Source: Chara braunii
Taxonomy: Eukaryota; Streptophyta; Charophyceae; Charales; Characeae
Length of the DNA: 53,212 nt
Reading direction: 5' to 3'
Assembly (NCBI GenBank): GCA_003427395.1
Contig: BFEA01000137.1
Span: forward strand, 2,392,327-2,445,538
Made by a program: the position numbers and the translations under genes. The first letter of the stretch is position 1. Every line of letters begins with the position of its first letter. The notes below the pieces were generated by a model. The model was not told the DNA's origin, searched no databases, and worked only from the letters and a program-made list of their open reading frames with translations. Positions 18,055 through 27,835 of this stretch are shown here, in pieces.

Positions 18055-19545
18055 GTAGCCATGTCGATAGAGCATGAGAGAATGCACCAAGAGACACTTT
18101 GCTACATGCTGGCGCAAAAGCGAAGGATAAAATTTGAGTCCGTGCTGACGACCTACGCAACACGACAAACAATGTCCGAGGGAACAGATGTTACAGATCT
18201 CAATCATTATGGAGATGGAAAAAGTTTCGTCCGGGAAACGGCGGGACACGAACCGAAGGAGAACCTGCCCTCCTTGACTGCAACACCCCCCACCTTGATA
18301 TCACCGATGGAGCGGCCAGCAAAGGATGAGCCGGAGGAGGACGGGGGGAAGGAGGAGGAGGAGGAGGAGGAGGAGGAGGAGGAGGGGGAGAGGGTATTGT
18401 CAATGCAGAAGGGTGTGGAATCCCTCTTGAATGGCAGCTTGCAAGTTGCCGCCGACCCTAGGCTAAGCCCGGCTAACGAAAATGTTTGGTCCCATAAGCA
18501 CCTTCCCAAGCTGGTGAGCGGCGACAAGGAGGTTGCTGGAAATTCTATGACCATTCGGCGTCCTGACGTTCGAATATCTGCTGGCCCAGTGTGCTTGGGA
18601 GACAACAGTTTGCCGGACCGCTTCCTGTGGGACAACGAGTGCCCGCAGATGTTGACGGAGGTGGCAAGGCCGTTTCTCGTGGCGTCTCGGCCCGTCACAA
18701 TCGCTGAGTTCCGTGAGTTCATTCTCGAAGGTAGGGGTTATCACCGGCCAGAATTCTGGGATTGTGAAGATTACGCCCACTTCAAAGCAAGGGGACAATG
18801 CTATCCGGCCACGTGGACAGCTGTGGTCCCCCCAGTATCAGCTGTTGTTACGGGGTCTGCAGGACGAACTGGCAACAGGTTAGTGGACTTAGACTCTTTG
18901 ATTGCAGATCATCAAGTCATCGACCAAGGGGTGCCATCCAGTGATCAGGCGCTTGATCACAATAACAATTGCAATGAATCTGAAAGTGATGAAGCTTTGT
19001 GCACGGGCTCAGAAGCTGTGACTTTGAATGGCCGCAAATGTGTTGAAGGGGGCGAACTGGCCGGCAAACATGCGTCGGGAGTCTTCGGAGGAGAATATCT
19101 CGACTTCTTCATCCATGATGACGTCGGGACGTATCATTGGAGGGATGTGGCAGACCGGCCTGTCTATGTCAGTTTGTCAGAGGCCATGGCGTTCTGTGCA
19201 TGGGTGGGGAAATGCAGAATCATGACAGAAGCGGAGTATGCGAGGACTATAGCGGACTCCTCCGGTACCACCGCCGACACCTCGGCAACGAAGGAGGTAA
19301 TAAGGGAGCTGGAGGAGGGTGGATGGGAATGGACAAGCACACTGTTCGGTCCATTTCCCGGGTTCATCCCGACTGAAGGATACCGGGAGTACTCAACAGA
19401 CTTCTTCGATGGCCATCACTTTGTTCTCAAAGGATCTGCTCCATGCACACACTCCTCCATGCGCAGAAAGTCGTTTCGAAACTTCTACCAACGGCAATAT
19501 CCGTACGCTTTCGCCAAGTTTCGTCTGTGCTCCGACTGTCCATGA
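18055..19545 (+). CDS. EGT1: EGT1-like ergothioneine synthase, last exon (hercynine oxygenase)
   Basis: This exon of 496 codons plus TGA starts in phase 0 after CCATCAG. Residues 1-16 complete DinB_2 with EHERMHQET, whose two His are iron ligands in EgtB. From about residue 185 follows the formylglycine-enzyme-like fold (FLVASRPVTIAEFREFI, GGYHRPEFW-like, TEAEY near 395, GGWEWTSTLFGPFPGF near 422, FFDGHHFVLKG, RRKSFRNFYQRQYPYAFAKFR at the end). EgtB joins a thiol to hercynine with O2. Oddities: a run of about 12 Glu near residue 105, a Ser/Asn/Glu-rich insert before VYVSLSEAMAF, and only about 26 residues between TEAEY and GGWEW, where relatives have a longer GN-containing stretch. A shorter ORF start at 18001 would include intron. 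Confidence 0.93.
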   Translation, partial: VAMSIEHERMHQETLCYMLAQKRRIKFESVLTTYATRQTMSEGTDVTDLNHYGDGKSFVRETAGHEPKENLPSLTATPPTLISPMERPAKDEPEEDGGKEEEEEEEEEEEGERVLSMQKGVESLLNGSLQVAADPRLSPANENVWSHKHLPKLVSGDKEVAGNSMTIRRPDVRISAGPVCLGDNSLPDRFLWDNECPQMLTEVARPFLVASRPVTIAEFREFILEGRGYHRPEFWDCEDYAHFKARGQCYPATWTAVVPPVSAVVTGSAGRTGNRLVDLDSLIADHQVIDQGVPSSDQALDHNNNCNESESDEALCTGSEAVTLNGRKCVEGGELAGKHASGVFGGEYLDFFIHDDVGTYHWRDVADRPVYVSLSEAMAFCAWVGKCRIMTEAEYARTIADSSGTTADTSATKEVIRELEEGGWEWTSTLFGPFPGFIPTEGYREYSTDFFDGHHFVLKGSAPCTHSSMRRKSFRNFYQRQYPYAFAKFRLCSDCP

Positions 19546-19654
19546 GCATCTTGATGCCCTTGCCAATGGATGAATCGTACCATTTCTTCCACCGGCTCAC
19601 AGCCATAGGCCCATAGCCAGAAAGGTTTGCAAGCAGCTTAGTCACAATGGAGAC

Positions 19655-19763
19655 TACCTTCTTCCCCCGAACACAGCGCACCCTCGTTTTGACTGTCGCT
19701 GGAGGGAAAGATGGTCTGTATACATTCATTTTCAGGGTGCGTTATGTTCGGGGGAAGACTGTA
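19655..19763. mobile_element. MITE family C, copy 4
   Basis: The ends are TACCTTCTTCCCCCGAACAC and GTTCGGGGGAAGACTGTA, 109 bp apart, with GCGCACCCTC...GGGTGCG inside. This is the most divergent interior of the family. Confidence 0.75.
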
Positions 19764-19963
19764 GTAAGTCCAATGCAGCAAAGCCTGACAACTCCAAGTC
19801 TCAGAGTGCACCACCAGTACTTGGCCCAGCTATTGTACTGGCAGCCGAAAAAAAACAAGGGAAAAGACATATTAAAATTTAAAAGTTAAAAGTTAAAACC
19901 AATCCGGCGATAAAACCTTTGTTACAGTAACCATTTCGGAATCCCCCGAAACGGAGAAAAAAA

Positions 19964-20029
19964 TGTGCCGCAGGTCTTTTTTTTTTTCTTTTTTTTTGTG
20001 TGTGTGTGTGTGTGTGTGTGCCGCAGGTC
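19964..20029 (-). mobile_element. Poly(A)/(AC)n insertion with target duplication
   Basis: TGTGCCGCAGGTC occurs at 19964-19976 and 20017-20029. In between are only a T-rich run interrupted by one C, then (GT)n. On the - strand this is (AC)n followed by a poly(A) tail. At least GCCGCAGGTC (10 bp) is an unambiguous duplication. Confidence 0.75.
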
Positions 20030-20115
20030 ACAAAACCAATCAGAGAACTTCTGTTTTCAAATTGGCCACTTAGGACGTGTCAACATCAGCGAATGAGCCC
20101 AAAGGCAGCACTGCT

Positions 20116-20260
20116 AAACTGCCATTTTGTCAAAATGGACAGTTTGTTTTTTTGTTTTTAACAAAATTGAAACCGAGTTTTTTGGCCGAAAAGAGGTCCA
20201 TATTTGCTGCTCCCGCGGGTCCGGCGTCCTTTAACCACCAGTACTTGGCCCAAACATGGG
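20116..20260. mobile_element. Foldback element family M, copy 1, broken by a family-B MITE end
   Basis: It begins AAACTGCCATTTTGTCAAAA, runs through AAATTGAAACCGAGTTTTTTGG and TTTGCTGCTC to GGTCCGGCGTCCT, then stops at TTAA and continues as CCACCAGTACTTGGCCC (family B left end). In copy M3 the same point reads GTTCTTAAAACGC, so B landed on the TTAA. Confidence 0.75.
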
Positions 20261-20689
20261 CCGCGCGCCTTCGACGTTAACGTCGCCGCAGTTTTCGGGG
20301 GTTCGGGGAAGGCTCGACAGTGTGATGGAGGACATCGTGGGCCCGCAGAAACGGCAGTGCGATGGAGGAGGACATGCAAGTAGGTTTTCGAGATTGGTTA
20401 CACACAGAGTGCGCTGTGGTTTTACACAGTTGTGTGTTCACTGTTCAAGAGAATCAGGTCATCTTTCTCTTTCACATTCACACACAGAAAAGGGGCAAAT
20501 GATGGACTGTAAGATGTCCTGGTGCTGTGCGATGTGGAAACGAGGGGAGGCTGAAGGTGACGAGGGGGAAAAGAGAAAAGAAAAGGAACTGCCACATGAG
20601 AAAAAAAAAAAAAAAAAAAAAGATTGTTGTTTTTCTTTCTTTTTCTTTTTTTTTGAAGAAAACTGGTTTTTCACAAGTGCCCGCCAGCG

Positions 20690-21200
20690 CTTTGGATTTC
20701 AGGAACGTTAGCACTTATTAGAATGTATCTGGCTGCAGTTGTGGGACACAGTCGATGAATCTGAGCGCTTGGTATCTCTTTTGAGTCTTTTCCCCTTTGT
20801 TTTTTTTTTCTTGTTTTTTTTTGGGAAGCAGTATCTCTGCCGTTTGTGCATCTGCTCCCCGTGAGAGACGTGGAGCATTCAATGCTTGCCAACCATTTCA
20901 ATCCAGGGCTTCACTGTGACGTAGCGCTTTCCAGAATGTGTCTGGCTGCACTTCGCTGCAGCAGTGGATGTATCTGAGGGCAATCACGTTCAGAGCTTGG
21001 TATCTCTTTTCCCTTTTTTTTTTTTGGAAGCAGTATCTCTACCGTTTCTGCATCTGCTCCCAGCATTCAATGCGTGCCAACCGTTTCAATTCCAGGGCTT
21101 CACTGTGACGTAGCACTTTCCAGAATGTATCTCGCTGCACTTCACTGCAGCAGTGGATGTATCTGAGGGCAATCACTTTCAGAGCTTGGTACCTCTTTTC
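20690..21200. repeat. Tandem repeat of about 190-bp units (2.7 copies)
   Basis: Each unit carries CAGTATCTCTRCCGTTT, GCATTCAATGCNTGCCAAC, CAGGGCTTCACTGTGACGTAG, CACTTCNCTGCAGCAGTGG and TATCTGAGGGCAATCAC, followed by a T run. Copies start near 20690 (partial), 20829 and 21031. The T runs differ in length between copies. No coding potential. Confidence 0.8.
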
Positions 21201-21540
21201 CCCTTCGTTTTGTTTTGTTTTGTTTTGTTTTTTCCAAAAAATGATATCCTTCAATTGCGGGCACAGTGCCCAAGGCAAGGGTAACAATGAAAATGAAGGC
21301 TTCAAATTCAGGGGCCTCGAGGTCTCCAACTTTCACTCAGCAAGTGGAGCCTGTCCCCTGTGATAAAAGGTCTTCCAATAAACAGACACGAAAAATGAGA
21401 AATGAGGAATGAGGAGGAGAAGGATATGAAAAAGACATAAAGGAATAACCAACCAATAATTTTCTACGCTAACAACCAAGGAACAGAAAGAAAAAAAGAA
21501 ATGATGACTTCATGCTAAGTCAAAAAGCAGACATCTATCC

Positions 21541-22000
21541 AGCGGCCTAGCTCAGTTGGTAAGGCACGCAAGTGGCATTGAGGAGGTCTTGGGTTCAATC
21601 CCCATTGGCCTCATGCACCTTCCTGAACAAGCTTGGCGCCCGCCACCTAGAGATATGTCGTTGGTCCCCCCGAGTGGCATTGAGCAGAGACTGCTGATGT
21701 TCATAGGGGGAGGGGACCGGAGGGGAGGCACAGTGACTGGCCCATCGAAGAAGCTCGAGTGGCATTGAGCAGAGACTGCTGATGTTCATAGGGGGAGGGG
21801 ACCGGAGGGGAGGCACAGTGACTGGCCCATCGAAGAAGCTCGGTCCTGATGCTACCGGCTGACCCCTGGCCGGTATCGTCCACCTGGTGGTGGGTGCAGC
21901 TCCCGCATGTTCCCTCGTTGGAGGCTTGAGTCCCCGTAATACTATAATGACAATAAAAAAGGCCCTGAAAGGCCGTCCTGTCCAGATTTGACAGGTAATT
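21541..22000 (+). mobile_element. tRNA-derived SINE (family S2) with internal 85-bp duplication
   Basis: The head is tRNA-like, with box A TAGCTCAGTTGGTAAGG at 21548 and box B GGTTCAATCCC at 21592. The body has an 85-bp segment (CGAGTGGCATTGAGCAGAG ... CATCGAAGAAGCT) present twice in perfect tandem (21671-21755, 21756-21840). The 3' part (ACCCCTGGCCGGTATCG to CCGTAATACTATAATGAC and AATAAAAAAGGCCC) ends with a hairpin, CCTGTCCAGATTTGACAGG. It matches 3985-4185 on the opposite strand. Confidence 0.85.
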
Positions 22001-22060
22001 GAATTGGTTATGATTTGCCGCACAGTTTGTTTGATCCTGTGCATGACCTGGTGAACTGTC

Positions 22061-22125
22061 TCCAGAACGTACCACTTTTTTTTTTTTTTTTTTTTTGAAA
22101 GCAGATAATATCCAGAACGTACCAC
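22061..22125 (-). mobile_element. Poly(A) insertion with 14-nt cargo and 15-bp target duplication
   Basis: TCCAGAACGTACCAC is repeated perfectly at 22061-22075 and 22111-22125. The insert on the - strand is TATTATCTGCTTTC plus 21 A's. It lies just past the 3' end of LINE B coding sequence. Confidence 0.9.
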
Positions 22126-23009
22126 ATCATTTCTCTGTTTCTACAAAGGCCATAGTACTGTTGCTCGCAGCGACTCATATACATAGGCTCTGGATTTTGG
22201 CAGACAGAGATTGCAAGATAGTACCACTGGCAGTAATATTGTATCGTCAGTCCATAGCTCCCCCCATTCATCCGGAGTTAAATTAGCTTGTCTCCACTGT
22301 ACCCATATTGGTCGAGCATTGTCACAGGTGAACCATAGATGGCGTTGGTCTTCCACCAAATAGTAGGCCGCTGTACACGCTGTGCAAAAAGGTGCTCCCT
22401 TTTTCCTGCGTCGATACACCATTGCCGCTGTCGGAACAGCATTATGTGTAATGAGCCACAAGAGTCCTGCATGCTTTGCCACTCTCAACCTTGGCAGTAG
22501 AGTCCAGAAAGGCTTGAGTCTGACTGTGTCAAGATGTACTCCCAGTGAACGCCATGTGGCAGTTTATTTTGGTATCTATGTCAACAGCAGGGGTAAGTAA
22601 TGAATATTAAGCCAATTGTGCCGAAAGACGAAAAAGAGGGACCATCTGGTCAGGCTTCTTCGGGTTCTTCCAAAACCAATCACGAGGGTCTATTATCAAG
22701 TCTTTTGCTGCTGTGTTCAGTCTGAAGGGCAGATACTCTGAGTGCAGAGTCTTGACATCTTCCAGCACACAGACAGCAGTCATACCCTGAAGGTCGGAAG
22801 TGATAGAACTCACAGTCTTCTTCTGCAACGGCATTCCCAGTCCATTGTATCCATCTTTCCCTTTCCAGCTCGAGTCGTGAGTTCCCAAGTGGAGAGAGTA
22901 CTCTGCGATTCTAGCCCCCACAACTGCTCCGACTGTTCTACCGAATCTTCGTTGAACCGTAACGTTCTTCCTGCAATACTGCGAGCCAATCTGGAGGAAT
23001 GGCTTTTAA

Positions 23010-23156
<147 letters not shown>

Positions 23157-23195
23157 TAATTGTTGTTGTTTTGCTGTTAATTAAAGTCTCCACTT

Positions 23196-23213
23196 GTCCT
23201 TCGGAACATCCGT

Positions 23214-23245
<32 letters not shown>

Positions 23246-23300
23246 GGCCCCTGCGCAAGGATGACACGCATAAATCGAGAAATGGTCCAAATTATAAAAA
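23196..23300 (+). ncRNA. U6: Near-complete U6 snRNA copy (likely retropseudogene inside LINE B)
   Basis: The sequence matches plant-type U6 over its whole length: GTCCTTCGGAACATCCG, AATTGGAACGATACAGAG, ATTAGCATGG, CCTGCGCAAGGATGAC, the ATAAATCGAGAAATGG 3' domain and CCAAATT. The body looks perfect, so it is recent or functional. Against function: the T-run terminator is replaced by ATAAAAAG, and I see no plant USE or TATA at the usual spacing upstream. It interrupts LINE B coding sequence, and AAGTCT(T)CCA sequences flank both sides imperfectly, which fits retrotransposition. Confidence 0.85.
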
Positions 23301-23540
23301 GAAGTCTTCCAAGTTTTGTTGTCACTATCCCATAACTGTGAAATGGTAGCCACTCCTTTTGACATCCAGGCTTGGCCAAATGCACCCTCCCCAAGGATTG
23401 GGAACGGTTGTCCGTCCGACTGTTGAATAATATGGGGATTGTTAAAGAGAGGTTGGGTAAGAATTATGTCATAGTTGTGAGAAACAGGTGCAAGCCTTTC
23501 GGGTAGGATTTGTCTTCAAGATCCCAGCCTGGATGCCCCT

Positions 23541-23575
<35 letters not shown>

Positions 23576-23700
23576 GCCCCCCGGGTGATAGAGGTGCTGA
23601 TAAGAGCAGCCACCGCTACCACCCGGGAAGAGGCTCCATCTATTGGTGGGGAGCATCACCTGCTGGAAAGCGTGTCCAGCGTCCCATATACAAATTATGA
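23541..23700 (-). mobile_element. SINE-like family S1, copy 3
   Basis: A 30-nt T run (the - strand tail) is followed by AACGCCCCCCGGGTGATAG, GTGCTGATAAGAGCAGCCAC, CCATCTATTGGTGGGGAGC and CACCTGCTGGAAAGCGTG, then TCCAGCGTCCC. It is inserted in LINE B. Confidence 0.75.
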
Positions 23701-25940
23701 TGCGGAAAACAGCTTCGAGGATCCTTGCCAGCATTGATTACCCTGGAATCCAGGGGATTGACTGAGCAAGGCCATGGAAAAGTTGGAAATTTTAGAAAAG
23801 ACCTGGTACCAACTTCATCGGAAAATGAGACAAGAAACTACTAGAAAAGTCTTTTTTTTATGCCCCTCCACATTGGGGATACCGGCCTTTTTCGACAGAA
23901 TTCATCAGTAAAGAGAGCAAGGTATACTACTTCAGGAGAGGCAGCAAAATTAAGGTCTGCAGTTAATAAGGATAGAGCAATTGCTTTCGACGTGGCTGTT
24001 TGTTTTGCGAACAAGAGACGAATGGGCCATTTGGTGAGCATAGCTTGGATATGCAAGTCGGGGTCCAGTACACCCAAACCACCCAGCCTCTTTTTCTGAA
24101 TGATCTTAGTCCACTCCACATTTGGCAGAAAGTTATGTTCCCCTGTATTCTCCTTCCAAATGTAATTCGTTGCTGCTCTTTTTATATAGCTATAGACAGT
24201 CGGATGTAAGGCACATATGGCGTGCTCATACCATATTGTGGAAAATACAGCATTTAATTTATTAAGGGTTAATGCACGACCGTATAATGCCACCCCCTTT
24301 GCTTTAACCCAGGATTGCAGAGTACCGTGAACTTTTGCCACTATCTGTTATTGTGACTGACTTATGTGACCATCAAATGAGATGTGATAGCCCAATAATC
24401 CGTGTGCTTCTGCCGGGTGTGCGGCTTGAGCCCCCCAATGAACTGGAGGTGGGCAGTGAGAGGGGACTAAAAGAATTGTCTTTTGCCAATTAACTTTTGC
24501 CTCTGACACCGCATCTGTGAAACAGTCTATCACTTCCTTTAATGCCAGAAAAACACTGTCTTCTAATGCCAAAAAAAGAGATTTATCGTCTGCGAAAGAT
24601 TGGCCTTTGGCCTCTCGATGAGGAGCATAACGCAGTCCTGTTATTCGCAGGTCTGCACGGATCATTGCATGCAACGCCTCCACATAGATTATGTAGAGAT
24701 CGGGTGCCAAAGGGCACCCTTGTCGAACTGAACATGTGAGAATCATTGAATCTGATAGCTTTCCGTTTATGAGCAATTTTGTAGTGGCCCCAGAGAACAA
24801 GGACTTAGTCCATAATATGAATTTTGAACCAAAGTTGAGCCTTTCTAAGAACAAAAAAAGGAAGTCCCAGTTCACACCGTTGTAGGCTTTTTCAAAATCA
24901 AGAAGGAGAACCCCAACCGACATCTCTAACCGGTTTATATATTTTATTCCTTGACAGACGACCATAACAGTGTCTAGAATTTGCCTTCCTTGCAGGAATC
25001 CTGTCAGATCAGGGTGGATGAGAGTGGAAAACACTGCTTGTATACGATTGGCTAGCATATGGGACACTACTTTGTACGGGGTCGTCGTCAGAGTAATCGG
25101 CCGCTTATTTCGAATTTGCGTTTTCGCCCCCTTCTTGTGGACGAGAGTCAGTATGCCTTGCAAATGAGCTGCAGGCATATAGTTGTCATATGCTATTGAA
25201 GTCGTTAACTTCAAAACCTCCAGCGCCAACGATGCAGAACATTTGCGAAAAAACTCCGACGGTAGACCGTCTGCTCCTAGTGTTTTATTGGCCGGTAACT
25301 GACGGATTGTCTGTCGTACTTCTAGGAGGGTAAAGTTTGTGTCCATAGCCACCTTGGCTGACTCGGAGATAGCATTCGGAAGTACCGGCCAGATATGATG
25401 TTGACAGTGAGGCTCCGGGTCTATACCTTGTAATCTGGAAGTAAAAAGGTTTGTATAATACATAGTTGCATATTGTAATATGTGAATGGTTGTGTGTGCA
25501 CGTGGTTGTGCTACATCAAACGTGTGTTTCGTCGATTCGGACGCCGACCGAAGGCAGGCACGAAGTCAAGTTCTAAAATCATTGTGTCAGTCATAGGTGC
25601 ACGAGCCGTGCTGAAATGTCATTGGGCCCTTGTCATTTTATCTCGAACTGTCATCCATTTGCCTTCTGACATAAAGAGAGATTGTTTATGCACAGACACT
25701 TGTTTTGCTAACAGGTCAGGAGCTTCTCGTTGAAAGAGTTCCAGTAAATTTGCTTGCGAGAAGGCTCCCCCCCCAAAGCATGTCCATAACTTCTTTAAAG
25801 ACCTGATTTTCTTAAGAAAAATGTTGAGGCATAGTAGCCAAGTCAAATTTGAGGAGATCTAAAGCTTCCTTCACAAAATTTCGGATCTGACCATTTGCCA
25901 ATAGTAGTCTCACTTAAGAGGGGATTACATATTCAAAGAT

Positions 25941-26144
25941 ACTGGGATCTGCAAAGATTCCCCTTCGTTGTTTTGTTTTGTGTTTGGGCCTCGTTCGACA
26001 CCACTACAAATGTAAGGATTCTTACAAAATCGTCGTTCCACCCCCCCCCCTAGCAGTTATCCTGGATGCTCCAGTCTTGCTGCTAGGGAGGGTGATACGA
26101 GAACCCCCCCTAGCAGTTATCCTGGATGCTCCAGTCTATTGGTG

Positions 26145-26225
<81 letters not shown>

Positions 26226-26756
26226 CTCCCCTACCTCTCCCCCCCTGCCGCACCCTTTTTTTTTATCCGTTTGTTTCTTCCCAGTTCCGTCAATTTTTTA
26301 AATTTTTTTAATTTTTTTTTCCCCCCGTTCTTTTAGGAATACCGGTTGTCCGACGGTGGGTACCCCGCCGGACGCGGTGCATTAATGGCCGCGTCGGCTT
26401 TTTCAAGCTGGGCGAGGTACTGGTGGTTTAATCACCCTGGTCCAGTTAGGGTGCCCTTACAATGTAAGGATTCGTAAGTGGTGTGGAACGGGGGCCTTTG
26501 TGCGTCTGCTCCCCGCGGGAGGCAGGGAGCATTCAACGAGATCTTTCCAGACGGATCTGGCTGCACTTCTGCACAGGCCATTTTCATGTACACGAGTGGA
26601 AACAAGACAACTATCGCCTCTTTACATTCCAGCTGCTGGCAGCAGGTCCAGGAAAAGGGCGGTACCTGAGCCAAGCATCAAATGTCCCATGTTGATTCCC
26701 GCCCCCTGCAGGCTCGACAAAAATCGGCGCGCAGGGTATGTTCAGGCTCGGCTTCA
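25941..26756. other. Repeat-rich spacer, no gene
   Basis: It contains a 35-bp direct repeat (CCCCCCTAGCAGTTATCCTG-GATGCTCCAGTCT at 26042 and 26104), a (CT)n run (26147-26222), a family-B right end (GTACTGGTGGTTTAA at 26418-26432) and GC-rich sequence without domains. Confidence 0.7.
26147..26222. repeat. (CT)n microsatellite
   Basis: About 38 CT dinucleotides, uninterrupted. Confidence 0.98.
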
Positions 26757-27150
26757 ATAGTTGGGCCAAGTACTGGTGGTTTAAAACGCCAGACCCTCTG
26801 GATGTATCTGGTCTCAAGCGGAGTCCACAGACATCCATGGGGTCCAGCATCTTAAACCACAAGGACACAACCCCAGCCTTGCAGTCCGAAACTTGTCGCC
26901 ACAAGAAAATGAAGCTGAAACGTCAAACGTTGGGCCCACCGTTGATAAATTCGATCGGTGGCCCCGTTTTCGTTTCGCGCCTCCAGAATTTGAGGTGTCA
27001 GACCGGTGCCCCAGGTGCCCATGTACTGGTGGTTTAAGAAGGCTGGGACCCTCAGGAGCCAAACATTTGAACCTGTTGTCGGTCAAAAAGGTCTGTTTCA
27101 ATTTTGTTCGAAAAATAAAAACATGTCCATTTTGACGAGATGGCAGTTGG
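26757..27150. mobile_element. Foldback element family M, copy 2, with family-B insertions
   Basis: A family-B right end (CCAAGTACTGGTGGT, 26764-26778) meets TTAA and then M sequence (AACGCCAGACCCTCTGGATG, TATCTGGTCTCAAGCGGAG). At 26852 M is interrupted again (see 26850-27040) and resumes as TTAAGAAGGCTGGGACCCTC, CAAACATTTG, TTTCAATTTTGTTCGAAAA and TGTCCATTTTGACGAGATGG, the M right end. Confidence 0.72.
26850..27040. mobile_element. MITE family B, nested in family M at a TTAA
   Basis: The left end is TTAAACCACAAGGACAC and the right end GTGCCCATGTACTGGTGGTTTAA. The flanks are GGGGTCCAGCATC-TTAA on the left and TTAA-GAAGGCTGGGACC on the right. Copy M3 at 36940-36970 has the uninterrupted sequence GGGGTCCAGCATTTTAAGAA, that is, an empty site with a single TTAA. 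The left terminus has two changes from the family consensus. Confidence 0.8.
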
Positions 27151-27690
27151 CTTAGTACGCTCCTGTACTTGTGGGAGGAACCTTACGAGCTGAATGGGGA
27201 GCAGGTCTGTCGTTGGATGCGGCTAATGCCCGTGTGGGTGTTGGGTTGTGGCCACATGCGAGTGGTGTGCTCTTCATTCCACATCCGGCATGCCAGTTTG
27301 TGTTCCCATCGTCCTTCAAGTCGGGGGATGCAATGGCGTTCAAGGTGCTCGGTGGTGTGACAAACTGTTTTCTGCAACCGCGCGATTTTCTGCTCAAGGC
27401 TACTTCAGGGGTTGATCGGGAGGGGCCCGTTGGATTGCATGGGTGTCCTTGCTTTTCTTGTTGTTTTTTTTTTTGGAATTGTGGTGGGTATGGTCCCATG
27501 ACGGTTGGTAGTTGATCTCGCCTTAGTGAGCGCGGGGGATAACGGTTGTCATAGCTTTTTTCTTGTTCTGCTGTGGAAAATGGGAATTTGGCGAGATCGT
27601 CGCGCGGGAAAATCTTTTTGAATTTTTAACTAATGGCGAACCCCCGCAGGTTTTAGGAATTTCTTTTCTTTAAATTTCTTTTTGCAATTA
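27151..27690. other. No gene recognised
   Basis: ORFs on both strands up to 115 codons overlap here but show no domain, low complexity or conserved motif that I know. Confidence 0.35.
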
Positions 27691-27835
27691 GGACTTAATC
27701 GGGCTAGGAATTTGGGTGCATCTTAATTTTGCCCGCAACTGCATTGTGCTTCTTACTTGCACGCGCGCTACCTCGCCAGGGCCTGTGGTCTGGCTTCTCC
27801 GCGTCTTAATCCTGCGCGCAACTATAATTCTCTTC
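27691..27835 (+). repeat. Direct repeat, left copy (possible LTR segment)
   Basis: GGACTTAATCGGGCTAGGAA, TTTTGCCCGCAACTGCA, CAGGGCCTGTGGTCTGGCT and TTAATCCTGCGCGCAACTAT recur at 36523-36668 with roughly 15-20 percent differences. The two copies lie on either side of the gypsy element at about 29.7-35.6 kb in the same orientation, so they may be remains of LTRs. I could not define TG...CA ends or a primer-binding site. Confidence 0.5.

Larger units (their letters stand above)
19546..20115. other. Region downstream of EGT1: 3' UTR and repeats
   Basis: No AATAAA-type signal is certain. The stretch holds a family-C MITE (19655-19763), a family-B left end (CACCAGTACTTGGCCCAGC at 19811, directly comparable to B1 with its CAGCTATTG), A-rich sequence, and the T/GT insertion at 19964-20029. 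Confidence 0.5.
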
